Position numbers and translations under genes: made by a program | The notes under the pieces: model-generated | What the model was told of the DNA's origin: nothing | Databases searched by the model: none | Seen by the model: only the letters and a program-made list of their open reading frames with translations | Assembly (NCBI RefSeq): GCF_027920545.1 | Contig: NZ_CP115859.1 | Span: 310,001 to 374,000 of the forward strand | DNA length: 64,000 nt | Direction: 5' to 3' | Source of the DNA: Chryseobacterium camelliae | Lineage (GTDB): Bacteria; Bacteroidota; Bacteroidia; Flavobacteriales; Weeksellaceae | Shown: positions 18,486 through 27,385 of the stretch, in pieces | Layout of the letters: every line of letters starts with the position of its first letter | How positions within the stretch are numbered: the stretch's first letter is position 1

Positions 18486-19088
18486 TTAATGTTGAAATTG
18501 TATATTGCAATATAGGTAAATAAAAGATACGATAAAAGCGATGAGTGCTCCCATGGATACTTCTTTGGGAGTATGTCTCTTCAGAATAATCCTTGTAATT
18601 CCCACTAAAGCTGCAATTCCAAGCCAGATAAAGCCCATTTTCATATTTAAAGCAAAAAATAATGCGGCAACAAATATGTTGAACGCTGTATGCATAGAAC
18701 TTTTAATAAAAAAGTTACTGATCTGTAAGGCAAAAAGCAAAATAAGGATAAAGAGCATGACGAAATCAACATATCCGTTTTTAAAATAATTGAAAGCGAG
18801 ATAGGCAATGACACAGGCTGCGATAAATATATATAAAGTCTTTCTTTGTACACGGTTGGATACATCCATATTGGTATATCTCCCGGTCTTTACATTCCAT
18901 ACCAGCCAAATAATGATAGGGGCAATGATGAGTATTAATATTGGTAAGAAGTAGGATAAAGAATCTTTCAGCGAATAATTCTTTATGCTCATATATAAGA
19001 AGAAGATAAATAAAGAAAGTAGTGGATTAAAAAAATCGGATATAATTTTTGATATTCTAAGGATCAACGAAGGCTGTTTTTCTTCCAT
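18486..19088 (-). CDS. PAP2-superfamily-like integral membrane protein
   Basis: This 200-residue protein has about six membrane segments. Weak PAP2 phosphatase motifs are visible: K...R in KTGRYTNMDVSNR, SSMHT where PSGH is usual, and TRIILKRHTPKE where SRxxxxxHxxxD is usual. The Arg and His are kept and the final Asp is Glu. It may be a lipid-phosphate or undecaprenyl-diphosphate phosphatase relative, but the degraded motifs leave activity uncertain. It is probably in one transcript with the BlaI-type gene. Confidence 0.7.
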   Translation of the reverse strand: MEEKQPSLILRISKIISDFFNPLLSLFIFFLYMSIKNYSLKDSLSYFLPILILIIAPIIIWLVWNVKTGRYTNMDVSNRVQRKTLYIFIAACVIAYLAFNYFKNGYVDFVMLFILILLFALQISNFFIKSSMHTAFNIFVAALFFALNMKMGFIWLGIAALVGITRIILKRHTPKEVSMGALIAFIVSFIYLYCNIQFQH

Positions 19089-19168
19089 ATTTTAGTTTGA
19101 ACTGTAAATATAATATTATAAGTAAAAAAACAATTGGTATGTATACAATAAAAACAAAGTTTTTTTTA

Positions 19169-19176
19169 TAATTTTG
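19169..19176 (+). promoter_or_regulatory. -7 box upstream of pdhA
   Basis: TAATTTTG followed by C matches TAnnTTTG, 38 nt before the pdhA ATG. Confidence 0.45.
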
Positions 19177-19214
19177 CTCAACTATTTCATAATAAATAAG
19201 CAAGAGCTCAACAC

Positions 19215-20216
19215 ATGAAAGAATTTTCTAAAGAGGTATACCTGAAGTGGTATGAAGATATGACTATGTGGAGAAGGTTTGAAGACAAATGCCGTTCTCT
19301 TTATTTAAAACAAAAAATCAGAGGTTTTTTACATTTGTATAACGGACAGGAAGCTATTCCTGCTGGTTTCACGCATGCAATGGATTTGTCAAAAGACAGT
19401 ATGATTACTGCTTACAGATGTCACATTCATCCAATGGCGATGGGAGTAGATCCTAAAAGAATCATGGCGGAGCTTTGTGGTAAAGCTACAGGTACGTCAG
19501 GAGGTATGGGCGGATCTATGCACATTTTCAGTAAAGAACACAGATTTTATGGTGGTCATGGTATTGTAGGAGGGCAAATTCCTTTGGGAGCAGGTATTGC
19601 TTTCGCAGATCAGTATTTTGACAGAAAAGCTGTAAACATTTGTTTCTTTGGAGACGGTGCGGCTAGACAAGGTTCTTTGCATGAAACATTCAATATGGCG
19701 ATGAACTGGAAGTTACCTGTAATTTTCGTTGTGGAAAACAACCAGTACGCAATGGGTACATCTGTTAAAAGAACAGCTAATCACGAAGATATTTACAAAT
19801 TAGGTTTAGGATATGAAATGCCTTGTCTTGCAGTAGATGCAATGGATCCTGAGAAAGTGGCAGAGGCTGCTTATGAGGCTATTGAAAGAGCAAGAAGAGG
19901 GGACGGACCTACTTTCATTGAAGCAAGAACTTACCGTTTCAGAGGTCACTCAATGTCTGATGCTGAACCATACAGATCTAAGGAAGAAGTAGCGATTCAC
20001 AAAAATGATGATCCTATTGAATTGATAAAACAAAGAATTTTATCAAATGGATGGGCTACTGAAGAGGAATTGGAAGCTATGGATAACAAATCAAGAGATT
20101 TCGTTGAAGAATGTGTGGAGTTTATGGAGAATTCCCCATATCCGGATGCTGAGAAAATCTATGAATATGTATATGCTCAGGAAGATTATCCATTCTTAGA
20201 TAAATTAGAAAACTAA
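19215..20216 (+). CDS. pdhA: Pyruvate dehydrogenase E1 component, alpha subunit
   Basis: This 333-residue protein has the E1-alpha pattern: RRFEDKCRSLY at the start, then GKATGTSGGMGGSMH. The thiamine-diphosphate motif GDGAARQGSLHETFNMAMNW ends in VVENN. RFRGHSMSD is the phospho-loop region of the family. With E1-beta it decarboxylates pyruvate and acetylates the lipoyl groups of E2. The next gene encodes E2, but no E1-beta gene lies in this window, so the beta subunit must be encoded elsewhere. Confidence 0.95.
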   Translation: MKEFSKEVYLKWYEDMTMWRRFEDKCRSLYLKQKIRGFLHLYNGQEAIPAGFTHAMDLSKDSMITAYRCHIHPMAMGVDPKRIMAELCGKATGTSGGMGGSMHIFSKEHRFYGGHGIVGGQIPLGAGIAFADQYFDRKAVNICFFGDGAARQGSLHETFNMAMNWKLPVIFVVENNQYAMGTSVKRTANHEDIYKLGLGYEMPCLAVDAMDPEKVAEAAYEAIERARRGDGPTFIEARTYRFRGHSMSDAEPYRSKEEVAIHKNDDPIELIKQRILSNGWATEEELEAMDNKSRDFVEECVEFMENSPYPDAEKIYEYVYAQEDYPFLDKLEN

Positions 20217-20231
20217 TAAAAATTTTTTGTT

Positions 20232-20282
20232 AAGTTGTGAAGTCGTAAAATTGCTTTCTACGACTTTACAGTTTCACAACTT
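20232..20282 (+). other. Intercistronic stem-loop between pdhA and pdhC
   Basis: Two nested pairs of arms, AAGTTGTGA/TCACAACTT outside and AAGTCGTA/TACGACTT inside, form a long hairpin with a bulge in the 87-nt gap. There is no T tract, so it looks more like an RNA-processing or stability element than a terminator. Confidence 0.55.
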
Positions 20283-20303
20283 GACGACTAAACATAAAAA
20301 ATT

Positions 20304-21899
20304 ATGGCAGAAGTTATTACAATGCCACGTCTTTCCGATACTATGACGGAAGGTAAAGTGGCAAAATGGCATAAAAAAGTAGGTGATAAAGTAAAAGAAG
20401 GAGATATTTTAGCTGAAATCGAAACAGATAAAGCAGTTCAGGACTTTGAATCTGAAATTGAAGGTACCCTTTTATATGTAGGTGTAGAAGAAGGAAATGC
20501 AGCTGCTGTGGATTCAGTGTTAGCAATTATCGGTAGCGAAGGAGAAGATATTTCAGGATTAACAGGTGGTGCTGCTCCCGTTGCTGCTTCTGAAGAGAAA
20601 AAAGAAGAGCCCAAAGCAGAAACTGCTGCTGCTCCGGAACAAACTTCAGCAGAAGTACCTGCAGGAGTAGAGGTGATTACCATGCCAAGGCTTTCTGATA
20701 CAATGACAGAGGGTAAAGTAGCGAAATGGCACAAAAATATAGGTGACACAGTAAAAGAAGGAGACCTTCTTGCTGAGATCGAAACAGATAAAGCAGTTCA
20801 GGATTTTGAATCTGAATTCAACGGAGTATTATTGAAGCAAGGTGTCGAAGAAGGAGATGCTGCCCCGGTTGATACCGTGTTGGCAATTATTGGTCCTGCA
20901 GGAACAGATATTTCAGGAGTTGGTGCTCCGAAAGCAGCTTCTTCATCAGAAAAGCCTACTGAACAAAAAACTGAAGCTAAGGCAGAAGAAAAAGCGGCTC
21001 CGGTTGCTAATACGACATCTGCAGACAGAGTGGCAATTTCTCCGTTAGCGAAGAAAATGGCTCAGGATAAAGGTGTTGATATCAATGCTGTACAAGGTTC
21101 AGGAGAAAACGGAAGAATCGTTAAAAAAGATATTGAAAATTACCAGCCGTCTGCGAAACCTGCAGTTTCGGCTCCGGCTGCAAGTCCTGCTGCTCAAGTG
21201 GCATTAAGCTTTGTAGAAGGTGAAGACACTGAAACTCCGAATTCTCAGGTAAGAAATATCATTGCGAAACGTCTTTCTGAAAGTAAATTCACAGCGCCTC
21301 ATTATTATCTTATGGTAGAAATCAACATGGATAAGGCGATTGAGGCTAGAAAAGAAATCAATTCTTTACCGGATACTAAAATTTCTTTCAACGATATGAT
21401 TATTAAGGCAACAGCAATTGCTTTAAGAAAACATCCGCAGGTAAATTCCAGTTGGGCAGGAGATAAAATTATTCACAGAGGAAACATCAATATTGGGGTA
21501 GCGGTTGCTATTCCGGACGGATTGGTAGTTCCTGTTCTTAAGAATACAGATCAGATGAGCTATACCCAGATTTCTGCTGCTGTGAAAGATATGGCCGGAA
21601 GAGCGAAATCTAAAGGTCTTAAAGCCAACGAAATGGAAGGTTCTACCTTCTCAATCTCCAACTTGGGTATGTTCGGAATTGAAACATTTACAAGTATCAT
21701 TAATCAACCAAACTCTGCTATCCTTTCAGTAGGAGCAATTATCGAGAAACCAATCGTAAAAGACGGACAGATCGTCGTTGGAAATATCATGAAGCTTTCA
21801 TTAGCTTGTGATCACAGGGTGGTAGACGGTGCTACAGGTGCTCAGTTCTTACAAACCCTAAAAACGTATTTAGAAAGTCCACTAACTTTGTTACTGTAA
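20304..21899 (+). CDS. pdhC: Pyruvate dehydrogenase E2, dihydrolipoyl acetyltransferase with two lipoyl domains
   Basis: This 531-residue protein starts with two nearly identical lipoyl domains, each with IETDKAVQDFESE (lipoyl lysines Lys43 and Lys163). They are joined by Ala/Glu/Pro-rich linkers. A peripheral-subunit-binding domain follows (ISPLAKKMAQDKG, about 245-285), then the catalytic acetyltransferase core ending in DHRVVDG (active His504). It transfers the acetyl group to CoA and forms the core of the complex. The close identity of the two lipoyl domains points to a recent duplication or gene conversion. Confidence 0.96.
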   Translation: MAEVITMPRLSDTMTEGKVAKWHKKVGDKVKEGDILAEIETDKAVQDFESEIEGTLLYVGVEEGNAAAVDSVLAIIGSEGEDISGLTGGAAPVAASEEKKEEPKAETAAAPEQTSAEVPAGVEVITMPRLSDTMTEGKVAKWHKNIGDTVKEGDLLAEIETDKAVQDFESEFNGVLLKQGVEEGDAAPVDTVLAIIGPAGTDISGVGAPKAASSSEKPTEQKTEAKAEEKAAPVANTTSADRVAISPLAKKMAQDKGVDINAVQGSGENGRIVKKDIENYQPSAKPAVSAPAASPAAQVALSFVEGEDTETPNSQVRNIIAKRLSESKFTAPHYYLMVEINMDKAIEARKEINSLPDTKISFNDMIIKATAIALRKHPQVNSSWAGDKIIHRGNINIGVAVAIPDGLVVPVLKNTDQMSYTQISAAVKDMAGRAKSKGLKANEMEGSTFSISNLGMFGIETFTSIINQPNSAILSVGAIIEKPIVKDGQIVVGNIMKLSLACDHRVVDGATGAQFLQTLKTYLESPLTLLL

Positions 21900-21919
21900 T
21901 TTTCTAAACGATACATAGT

Positions 21920-21949
21920 AAAACGCTTCTCGATCGAGGAGCGTTTTTT
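21920..21949 (+). terminator. Terminator after pdhC
   Basis: The hairpin AAACGCTTCTC / GAGGAGCGTTT with a T6 tail lies 20 nt after the stop. Confidence 0.88.
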
Positions 21950-22029
21950 GTTTATTTATCTTTTAAAAAGATGAGTAACCTACATTTATAATTCGCTGTG
22001 AAACTATCTCATATTTCAAATCAATTTAC

Positions 22030-22037
22030 TATTTTTG
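22030..22037 (+). promoter_or_regulatory. -7 box very close to the lolD-like start
   Basis: TATTTTTG lies only 4 nt before the ATG at 22042. If used, transcription would start at or next to the start codon, giving a leaderless mRNA. Confidence 0.35.
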
Positions 22038-22041
22038 AATC

Positions 22042-22710
22042 ATGATTAAAGCAAGAAATATCCATAAATCATATGGAAATTTAGAAGTACTGAAAGGAGT
22101 TGATATTCACATCAAAACAGGAGAGGTGGTCTCTATTGTCGGAGAATCCGGAGCGGGGAAGTCTACGCTTTTACAGATTTTAGGAACATTGGACCTTCCC
22201 ACAAATTCCAAAAGTTTTGATACTGAAATTACGATTGCAGGAGAATCTTTTATTAACATGAATGATAAGCAAATCTCTAAATTCAGAAACCAGAATATTG
22301 GTTTTGTCTTTCAGTTTCATCAGCTGCTTCCTGAATTTACAGCCCTGGAAAATGTTTTGCTTCCTACAAAAATTGCAGGTGCCAACGAAAAAGAAGCGAT
22401 TGAAAAGGCGTATGCTTTATTTGAAGACCTGAAAATAGAACAAAGGCTGCATCATAAACCCAATCAATTATCAGGTGGTGAAGCACAAAGAGTTGCGGTG
22501 GCTAGAGCTTTAATCAATTCTCCCAAAATTATTTTTGCAGATGAACCGACAGGAAATTTAGATTCTAAGAATGCGGATGATCTTCATCGCCTTTTTTTTG
22601 ATTTGAGAGATAAATATAACCAGACCTTTGTTATTGTGACCCATAATCCCGGTCTTGCTGAAATTACCGACCGAAAATTAGTCATGAAAGACGGGATGAT
22701 TATCGAATAA
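22042..22710 (+). CDS. LolD-like ABC transporter ATP-binding protein
   Basis: This 222-residue ATPase has Walker [11 protein letters not shown]-loop [21 protein letters not shown], signature [15 protein letters not shown] and Walker [13 protein letters not shown]. This is the LolD/MacB/FtsE group, and the closest pattern is LolD, which powers lipoprotein release toward the outer membrane. The matching LolC/E-type permease is not in this window. The following gene encodes a lipoprotein, 15 nt away, but that does not prove a link. Confidence 0.88.
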   Translation: MIKARNIHKSYGNLEVLKGVDIHIKTGEVVSIVGESGAGKSTLLQILGTLDLPTNSKSFDTEITIAGESFINMNDKQISKFRNQNIGFVFQFHQLLPEFTALENVLLPTKIAGANEKEAIEKAYALFEDLKIEQRLHHKPNQLSGGEAQRVAVARALINSPKIIFADEPTGNLDSKNADDLHRLFFDLRDKYNQTFVIVTHNPGLAEITDRKLVMKDGMIIE

Positions 22711-22725
22711 TAACCGCTGTGAAAA

Positions 22726-23307
22726 ATGGGAAAAAGCTTTATTTTTTTATTCCTTTTTTTTCTGTCCTGTTCAAAATTTGAATCTCAGGCTACAAGTGCT
22801 GTTGATTATTTGCCGAAATCAAAAATTTTAGAAATTAAAAATTATTTGAAAGGGAAAAACTACAATCAGGATTTAGCCGTTTTTATCAATTTTAAAGTTC
22901 ATTCGGGGAAATATCGCTATTTCGTTTATGATTTAAAAAACAATAAAATCTTACAAAAAGCGATTGTTGCGCATGGTGAAGGTTCAGTAATGAAGAATTC
23001 GGAAAACCTTCAGTTCAGCAATACAGATGGCTCTCATCAATCATCATTAGGGAAATACGAAATCCGGGAAAGCTATTCGGGGAAATTCGGGAAAGCTTAT
23101 CGTTTGGATGGTTTAGACGCTACAAACAGCAATGCAAGAGAAAGAGCAATTGTTCTTCATTCGTATTATTGTGTTCAGGATATCGAATCGGAAAATCCGG
23201 CTTGTCTGAGCTTTGGCTGTCCGATGCTTTCTAAAAACGCATTTATTCAAACGTCCAAATATATTGACCAATCAAAGCAGCCTATCATTTTATACGCTTT
23301 TTATTAA
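22726..23307 (+). CDS. Murein L,D-transpeptidase catalytic-domain family lipoprotein (YkuD_2)
   Basis: This 193-residue protein has a lipoprotein signal with lipobox LFFLSC (Cys15). The YkuD_2 pattern follows: FVYDLKNNK, SLGKYEI, YRLDGLD, His145 in AIVLHSYY and the nucleophile Cys165 in LSFGCPML. L,D-transpeptidases form 3-3 crosslinks or attach proteins to peptidoglycan in the periplasm. YkuD_2 proteins are less studied, so activity is inferred from the His/Cys pair. It lies 15 nt after lolD and 26 nt before radC. Confidence 0.85.
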   Translation: MGKSFIFLFLFFLSCSKFESQATSAVDYLPKSKILEIKNYLKGKNYNQDLAVFINFKVHSGKYRYFVYDLKNNKILQKAIVAHGEGSVMKNSENLQFSNTDGSHQSSLGKYEIRESYSGKFGKAYRLDGLDATNSNARERAIVLHSYYCVQDIESENPACLSFGCPMLSKNAFIQTSKYIDQSKQPIILYAFY

Positions 23308-23333
23308 TTGCAACTTAATTCCTTTATCTGAAA

Positions 23334-24011
23334 ATGCCCATAAAATTTCTTGCCGAAGACGACAGACCCCGAGAAAAGTTTTTATTAAAAGGTAAAGACT
23401 CACTTTCTGATTCGGAATTGTTGGCAATCGTTATGGGAAGTGGAAATAAAGATGAAACAGCCATTGAATTGGGTCGGAAAATCTTAGCTTCGGTTAATAA
23501 CAACTGGAACCAATTAAGTTTACTTTCAGTAAAAGATTTGATGAAGTTTAAAGGAATAGGTGAAGTAAAAGCCATTTCAATTGCAACGGCACTGGAAATA
23601 GGACGAAGAAGAGCCAGCCAGGAAATTCCCCAGAAAACAGTAATTGCAAACAGTAAAGATGCTTATCTTGTTTTAAAAAATTATCTGGCGGATTTAAGAA
23701 CTGAGGAATTTTGGGCTATATTTTTAAACCAAAGCAATAAAGTTATTTATCTGACTCAGCTTACACAAGGTGGCATCAATCAATCTATTGTGGATGTAAG
23801 AGTTTTGTTTCGAACCGCTCTGGAACATTTTTCTACAGGAATTATCATTGCCCATAATCATCCTTCCGGAAATTTTAAACCTAGTAAGGAAGATAGTGAA
23901 ATCACGCAAAAAATAAAAGAAGCCGGAAAGGTATTAAGTATTCAGTTGCTGGATCATTTAATTATTACACAGAATTCATATTTCAGTTTCTCAGACGAAG
24001 GATTATTATGA
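23334..24011 (+). CDS. radC: RadC family JAB-domain protein
   Basis: This 225-residue protein has a helix-hairpin-helix region (LMKFKGIGEVKAISIATALE) and a C-terminal JAB/MPN domain with the metal motif HNHPSGN...D (His174, His176, Asp187). RadC homologues were once linked to DNA repair, but their real role is unsettled; a metalloprotease or nuclease activity has been proposed. Its stop overlaps the next ATG by 4 nt, so the two genes are translationally linked. Confidence 0.94.
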   Translation: MPIKFLAEDDRPREKFLLKGKDSLSDSELLAIVMGSGNKDETAIELGRKILASVNNNWNQLSLLSVKDLMKFKGIGEVKAISIATALEIGRRRASQEIPQKTVIANSKDAYLVLKNYLADLRTEEFWAIFLNQSNKVIYLTQLTQGGINQSIVDVRVLFRTALEHFSTGIIIAHNHPSGNFKPSKEDSEITQKIKEAGKVLSIQLLDHLIITQNSYFSFSDEGLL

Positions 24012-24925
24012 TTAGAAGGCTAAAATACCACGAAATAGATTTTAAAAAATATGCTGAATGTCTAGAAAACTCTGAACAGAGAAAATACTCTGCAACTAAA
24101 GATTTTTTAGATATCACTTCAGGAAAACAATGGGAAATTCTGGTTTATAACGATTATGAAGCGGTAATGCCGGTTCCTTTTGTGAAGAAATATGGTCTTA
24201 AAATTGTACATAATCCAAGACTTTGCCAGCAATTGGGTGTGTTTTCTTCTGAAGATCATACTGAAATAAATGAAGAATTTCTAAATTACCTGAAAGACAA
24301 TTATTTAATACGAATTTACACCTTCAACGATGCCAATCGTTTTATTTCATCCATTGCAGTAAAAAATAACTTTCTGATTTATCCCGATCTGTATGAAAAA
24401 GTTTATGCCAAATACTCTCCAAAAAGAAAACGGAAACTCAGACTGGATGAAGAAACTCTTCAGAATTCTGAAATAAAGGAAATTACCTATAAAGAAGCTG
24501 AAAGTTTCATAAAAACTAATTTTATCGGAGCAGAAAATGAAGCTGATAAACTTAGCTTTATGAAAATTTTTGAGTCCTTTTTCAATATGAATTACCTTAC
24601 ATTTTCAGCTTTTTATTATCGGTCTGAAATTATTAATATTATTGTGACCTTTGCAGATAAACAGAGTATTGCGCTTTTAGGTACTTTTAATCATAAAGAA
24701 TATGTGAAATTATCCGGAGCTTCTGTTCTGATTGATCGGGCGATTAAAGAAAATATCGGGACTCATATTTTTGATTTTGAAGGAGGAAGCCTTCCGAATA
24801 TTGAAGAGTTTTTCAGGGGGTTTCGTCCGGAACTGAAACCTTATCCTATCATTGAATGTTCTAAAAAAGACCTTTTCAGAAAGCTGTTAAAGCTTATTAT
24901 TAACGGTAAATTCTTTAAAAAATAA
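24008..24925 (+). CDS. FemAB/GNAT-like protein
   Basis: This 305-residue protein looks like a tandem-GNAT (FemAB-like) protein. An N-terminal half reads WEILVYNDYEAVMPVPF and later YSPKRKRKLRLDEE. A C-terminal half reads FSAFYYRSEIINIIVTFADKQ, then YVKLSGASVLIDRAIKENIG and FDFEGGSLPNIEEFFRGF. The last motif resembles FemAB-type aminoacyl or acyl transferases, which act on cell-wall precursors or lipids. The donor and acceptor are unknown. Overlap with radC is by ATGA. Confidence 0.6.
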   Translation: MIRRLKYHEIDFKKYAECLENSEQRKYSATKDFLDITSGKQWEILVYNDYEAVMPVPFVKKYGLKIVHNPRLCQQLGVFSSEDHTEINEEFLNYLKDNYLIRIYTFNDANRFISSIAVKNNFLIYPDLYEKVYAKYSPKRKRKLRLDEETLQNSEIKEITYKEAESFIKTNFIGAENEADKLSFMKIFESFFNMNYLTFSAFYYRSEIINIIVTFADKQSIALLGTFNHKEYVKLSGASVLIDRAIKENIGTHIFDFEGGSLPNIEEFFRGFRPELKPYPIIECSKKDLFRKLLKLIINGKFFKK

Positions 24926-25004
24926 ACCCAAGTCAATTTGTTAGATCCATTCTGATTGGAATATTATTTTGTAACTTTATAACAAATTATTACATAAATC
25001 TCTT

Positions 25005-25937
25005 ATGTTGAAGCAAATCCGAAATTATAAACTTCCTTATATTGTTTACAATTTTTTTAATAAAAGTAAATTAAAACATAATATTCCTTTATACAAAAAA
25101 TACGGTATCAATAAAAATTACTTTTCGAGTATTTCCAGCAAAGATTTTGCCCATCTTCCCTCAAATGAAAGAAAAATAGATCATGAGAGATTAATAGAAA
25201 CATCATTCTACAAAAATCTTACGGAAGGAAATAAGGACAGTGTGGAAGATTTCGATGATAAAGGATATTTGATTCTAAGAAATTATTTAAGCTCTGAAAC
25301 TGCTGATAAAATTAATGCTGAAATTGATACATTAATGGCAGACGGAACCTTAAAATTCCGTTATGGAGGAAAATTAATGTTTGTGATTCATCATTCTGAG
25401 ATCATCAGAAATATTGGTAATGACAAAAACCTGCTAGAATTTCTTTCAGTTTTATTGGACGGACAGGCAAAGCTTTTCCAAAGTATTAATTTCATTAACG
25501 GAAGCCAGCAGAAAACGCATTCTGATAGTATTCACATGACGACTTATCCTTTGGGAGGGCTTCTCGGAGTATGGATTGCTTTAGAAGACATCGACGAAAA
25601 CAATGGGGCTTTACACTACATTCCGGGAAGCCACAAACTTCCATATTTCCTGAATTCAGACTATGATAATGAAGGAGATAATGTCAGGATTGGCAAGAAA
25701 AGTTATAAAGCCTATGAAGAATTTCTTGAAGAAAAAGTAAAGGAATTAGGACTTAAAAAAGAAATTTTCAGGGCAAAAAAAGGGGATTTGTTGATCTGGC
25801 ATGCCAATATTCTTCACGGCGGTGAACCGCATTTGGACAAATCAAGAACGAGAAAAAGCTTGGTTTATCATTATTTTGATGAAAACAGTGTCTGTTATCA
25901 TGAGGTAACGCAAAGACCGGCACTTTTTGAACTGTAA
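25005..25937 (+). CDS. Phytanoyl-CoA dioxygenase (PhyH) family protein
   Basis: This 310-residue protein has the Fe(II)/2-oxoglutarate dioxygenase triad: His172-x-Asp174 (THSDSIHM) and distal His271 (ILHGGEPH). Arginines at 281-283 are candidates for binding 2-oxoglutarate. The central PhyH stretch VWIALEDIDENNGALHYIPG is clear. It should hydroxylate an unknown substrate in the cytoplasm. It stands alone with a terminator behind it. Confidence 0.9.
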   Translation: MLKQIRNYKLPYIVYNFFNKSKLKHNIPLYKKYGINKNYFSSISSKDFAHLPSNERKIDHERLIETSFYKNLTEGNKDSVEDFDDKGYLILRNYLSSETADKINAEIDTLMADGTLKFRYGGKLMFVIHHSEIIRNIGNDKNLLEFLSVLLDGQAKLFQSINFINGSQQKTHSDSIHMTTYPLGGLLGVWIALEDIDENNGALHYIPGSHKLPYFLNSDYDNEGDNVRIGKKSYKAYEEFLEEKVKELGLKKEIFRAKKGDLLIWHANILHGGEPHLDKSRTRKSLVYHYFDENSVCYHEVTQRPALFEL

Positions 25938-25947
25938 AAAACAAGTA

Positions 25948-25978
25948 AAAGACTATGAAATTCTCGTAGTCTTTCTAT
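25948..25978 (+). terminator. Terminator after the PhyH gene
   Basis: The stem AAAGACTA / TAGTCTTT with a T-rich tail lies 10 nt after the stop. Confidence 0.75.
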
Positions 25979-26057
25979 TTTGTATTTAACAGAATATAAT
26001 TGGAAAAATCTATAAATTAAAATTCTGAAAATGATAGCAGAATAGCCAAATTATTAG

Positions 26058-26065
26058 TAATTTTG
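26058..26065 (+). promoter_or_regulatory. -7 box that fixes the start of the 26.1-kb gene
   Basis: TAATTTTG followed by C overlaps a possible TTG start at 26063. This argues for translation from the ATG at 26078. Confidence 0.45.
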
Positions 26066-26077
26066 CTACCTCAAATT

Positions 26078-26590
26078 ATGACAAATTTTTCAGGATATCT
26101 GCCATATGCTTTTGCATTAATTATTGCAATCCCTTTCTTGGTTTTGTTGAGACAGTTTGTATTTACCTACATTAAACTTAAAGAACAGGAGATTAAGCTG
26201 CTTTCTGTGAAATCAAACTCCGAAAATAAGACTCAGGCTTACGAAAGAATGACCTTGTTTTTAGAAAGAATAAAGCCTTCCAACTTGGTTCAAAGGTTCA
26301 ACAAAGACCTTGCGAGTCACGAATTTATTTTCCTTACCGAAAAAACAATTAATGAAGAATTCGAATACAATTCTTCCCAGCAATTGTATGTTACAAAAAA
26401 TTCATGGCAAAATATCGTTGATTCTAAAAATGCTGTGATAGATTTGCTTCATCAAACCTATGACGGGTTAAATGGAAATGCTAATCTTGACGAGTTTAAA
26501 ACCATTTTCATCATGAATTATATGGAAAACGAAGACTATATTTCGGTAACCATAGAAGATTTGAGAAGAGAAATTTTAATAATAGCTTAA
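26078..26590 (+). CDS. Conserved hypothetical single-pass membrane protein
   Basis: I do not recognise a characterised family. The 170-residue protein (from ATG 26078) has one N-terminal membrane segment (YLPYAFALIIAIPFLVLLRQ). A charged helix follows, then a cytoplasmic-looking domain with MTLFLERIKPSNLVQRF and a C-terminal ISVTIEDLRREILIIA. The pattern fits a Bacteroidota-specific conserved family. It lies 24 nt upstream of the soluble pyrophosphatase gene and may share its transcript. Confidence 0.75.
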   Translation: MTNFSGYLPYAFALIIAIPFLVLLRQFVFTYIKLKEQEIKLLSVKSNSENKTQAYERMTLFLERIKPSNLVQRFNKDLASHEFIFLTEKTINEEFEYNSSQQLYVTKNSWQNIVDSKNAVIDLLHQTYDGLNGNANLDEFKTIFIMNYMENEDYISVTIEDLRREILIIA

Positions 26591-26614
26591 CTAAAAAATA
26601 AAAATTTTAAATAA

Positions 26615-27226
26615 ATGATTCCAAATTTTAAAGCACATCCATGGCATGGGATTTCTGCGGGAGAAGATGCGCCAAATGTTGTAAATGTTTTCGTGGAGAT
26701 CGTTCCTTCAGATACTATTAAATATGAAGTAGATAAAGAAACAGGATTTTTAAAGGTAGACAGACCTCAGAAATTCTCAAATATCATTCCTGCATTGTAT
26801 GGTTTTGTTCCAAGAACATACTGTGATGAAGCTGTAATGAATTTAGCAATTGAAAGAGGAGCAGATGACGTTACAATGGGAGATCATGACCCTCTTGATA
26901 TCTGTGTTCTAAGCTCTCACAATATTCACTCGGGAGGTTTATTGATGGAAGCTATTCCAATCGGTGGCTTTAAAATGATCGATGGAGGAGAAGCTGATGA
27001 TAAAATCGTTGCGGTAATGATTGGAGATCATGCTTTTGGTCATTACAGAGATATTTCTGAATTGCCTGAAGCTGAAGTTAAAAGACTGATGCACTATTTC
27101 CTAACGTATAAAAACTTACCGGACGAGCCTGCAAAATGCAGAATTCAGGAAGTTTACGGAGCAGATCATGCTAAAAAAGTAATCAAAGCTTCTCAGGAAG
27201 ATTATGCAAATAAATATGGAGGATAA
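26615..27226 (+). CDS. ppa: Family I inorganic pyrophosphatase
   Basis: This 203-residue protein has the family I signature DHDPLD (90-95), with further acidic ligands (DDKIVAV, YKNLPDEP). It hydrolyses cytoplasmic pyrophosphate to phosphate using Mg2+. Having soluble Ppa directly before a membrane pyrophosphatase gene means two enzymes here use the same substrate, one losing the energy and one storing it as an ion gradient. A terminator separates the two genes, so they are probably regulated separately. Confidence 0.95.
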   Translation: MIPNFKAHPWHGISAGEDAPNVVNVFVEIVPSDTIKYEVDKETGFLKVDRPQKFSNIIPALYGFVPRTYCDEAVMNLAIERGADDVTMGDHDPLDICVLSSHNIHSGGLLMEAIPIGGFKMIDGGEADDKIVAVMIGDHAFGHYRDISELPEAEVKRLMHYFLTYKNLPDEPAKCRIQEVYGADHAKKVIKASQEDYANKYGG

Positions 27227-27251
27227 TATTCTCTGATGTAAAGATAAAGGT

Positions 27252-27285
27252 AAAGACTAAATGAGTTTTCATTTAGTCTTTTTTA
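27252..27285 (+). terminator. Terminator after ppa
   Basis: The 13-bp stem AAAGACTAAATGA / TCATTTAGTCTTT, with a GTTT loop and a T tail, lies 25 nt after the ppa stop. Confidence 0.9.
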
Positions 27286-27385
27286 TTGGATATTTCATAT
27301 TTTTCTTAATAGTTATATTATTTTACGGAATCCTTAAGAATTATTTATTATATTTAATTCTCTATTACCAAAAAAATATTAAACT

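Noticed and set aside
19089..19168. TATGTATACA dyad as a BlaI operator
   Set aside because: It lacks the TACAnnTGTA order known for BlaI/MecI and is too weak to call.
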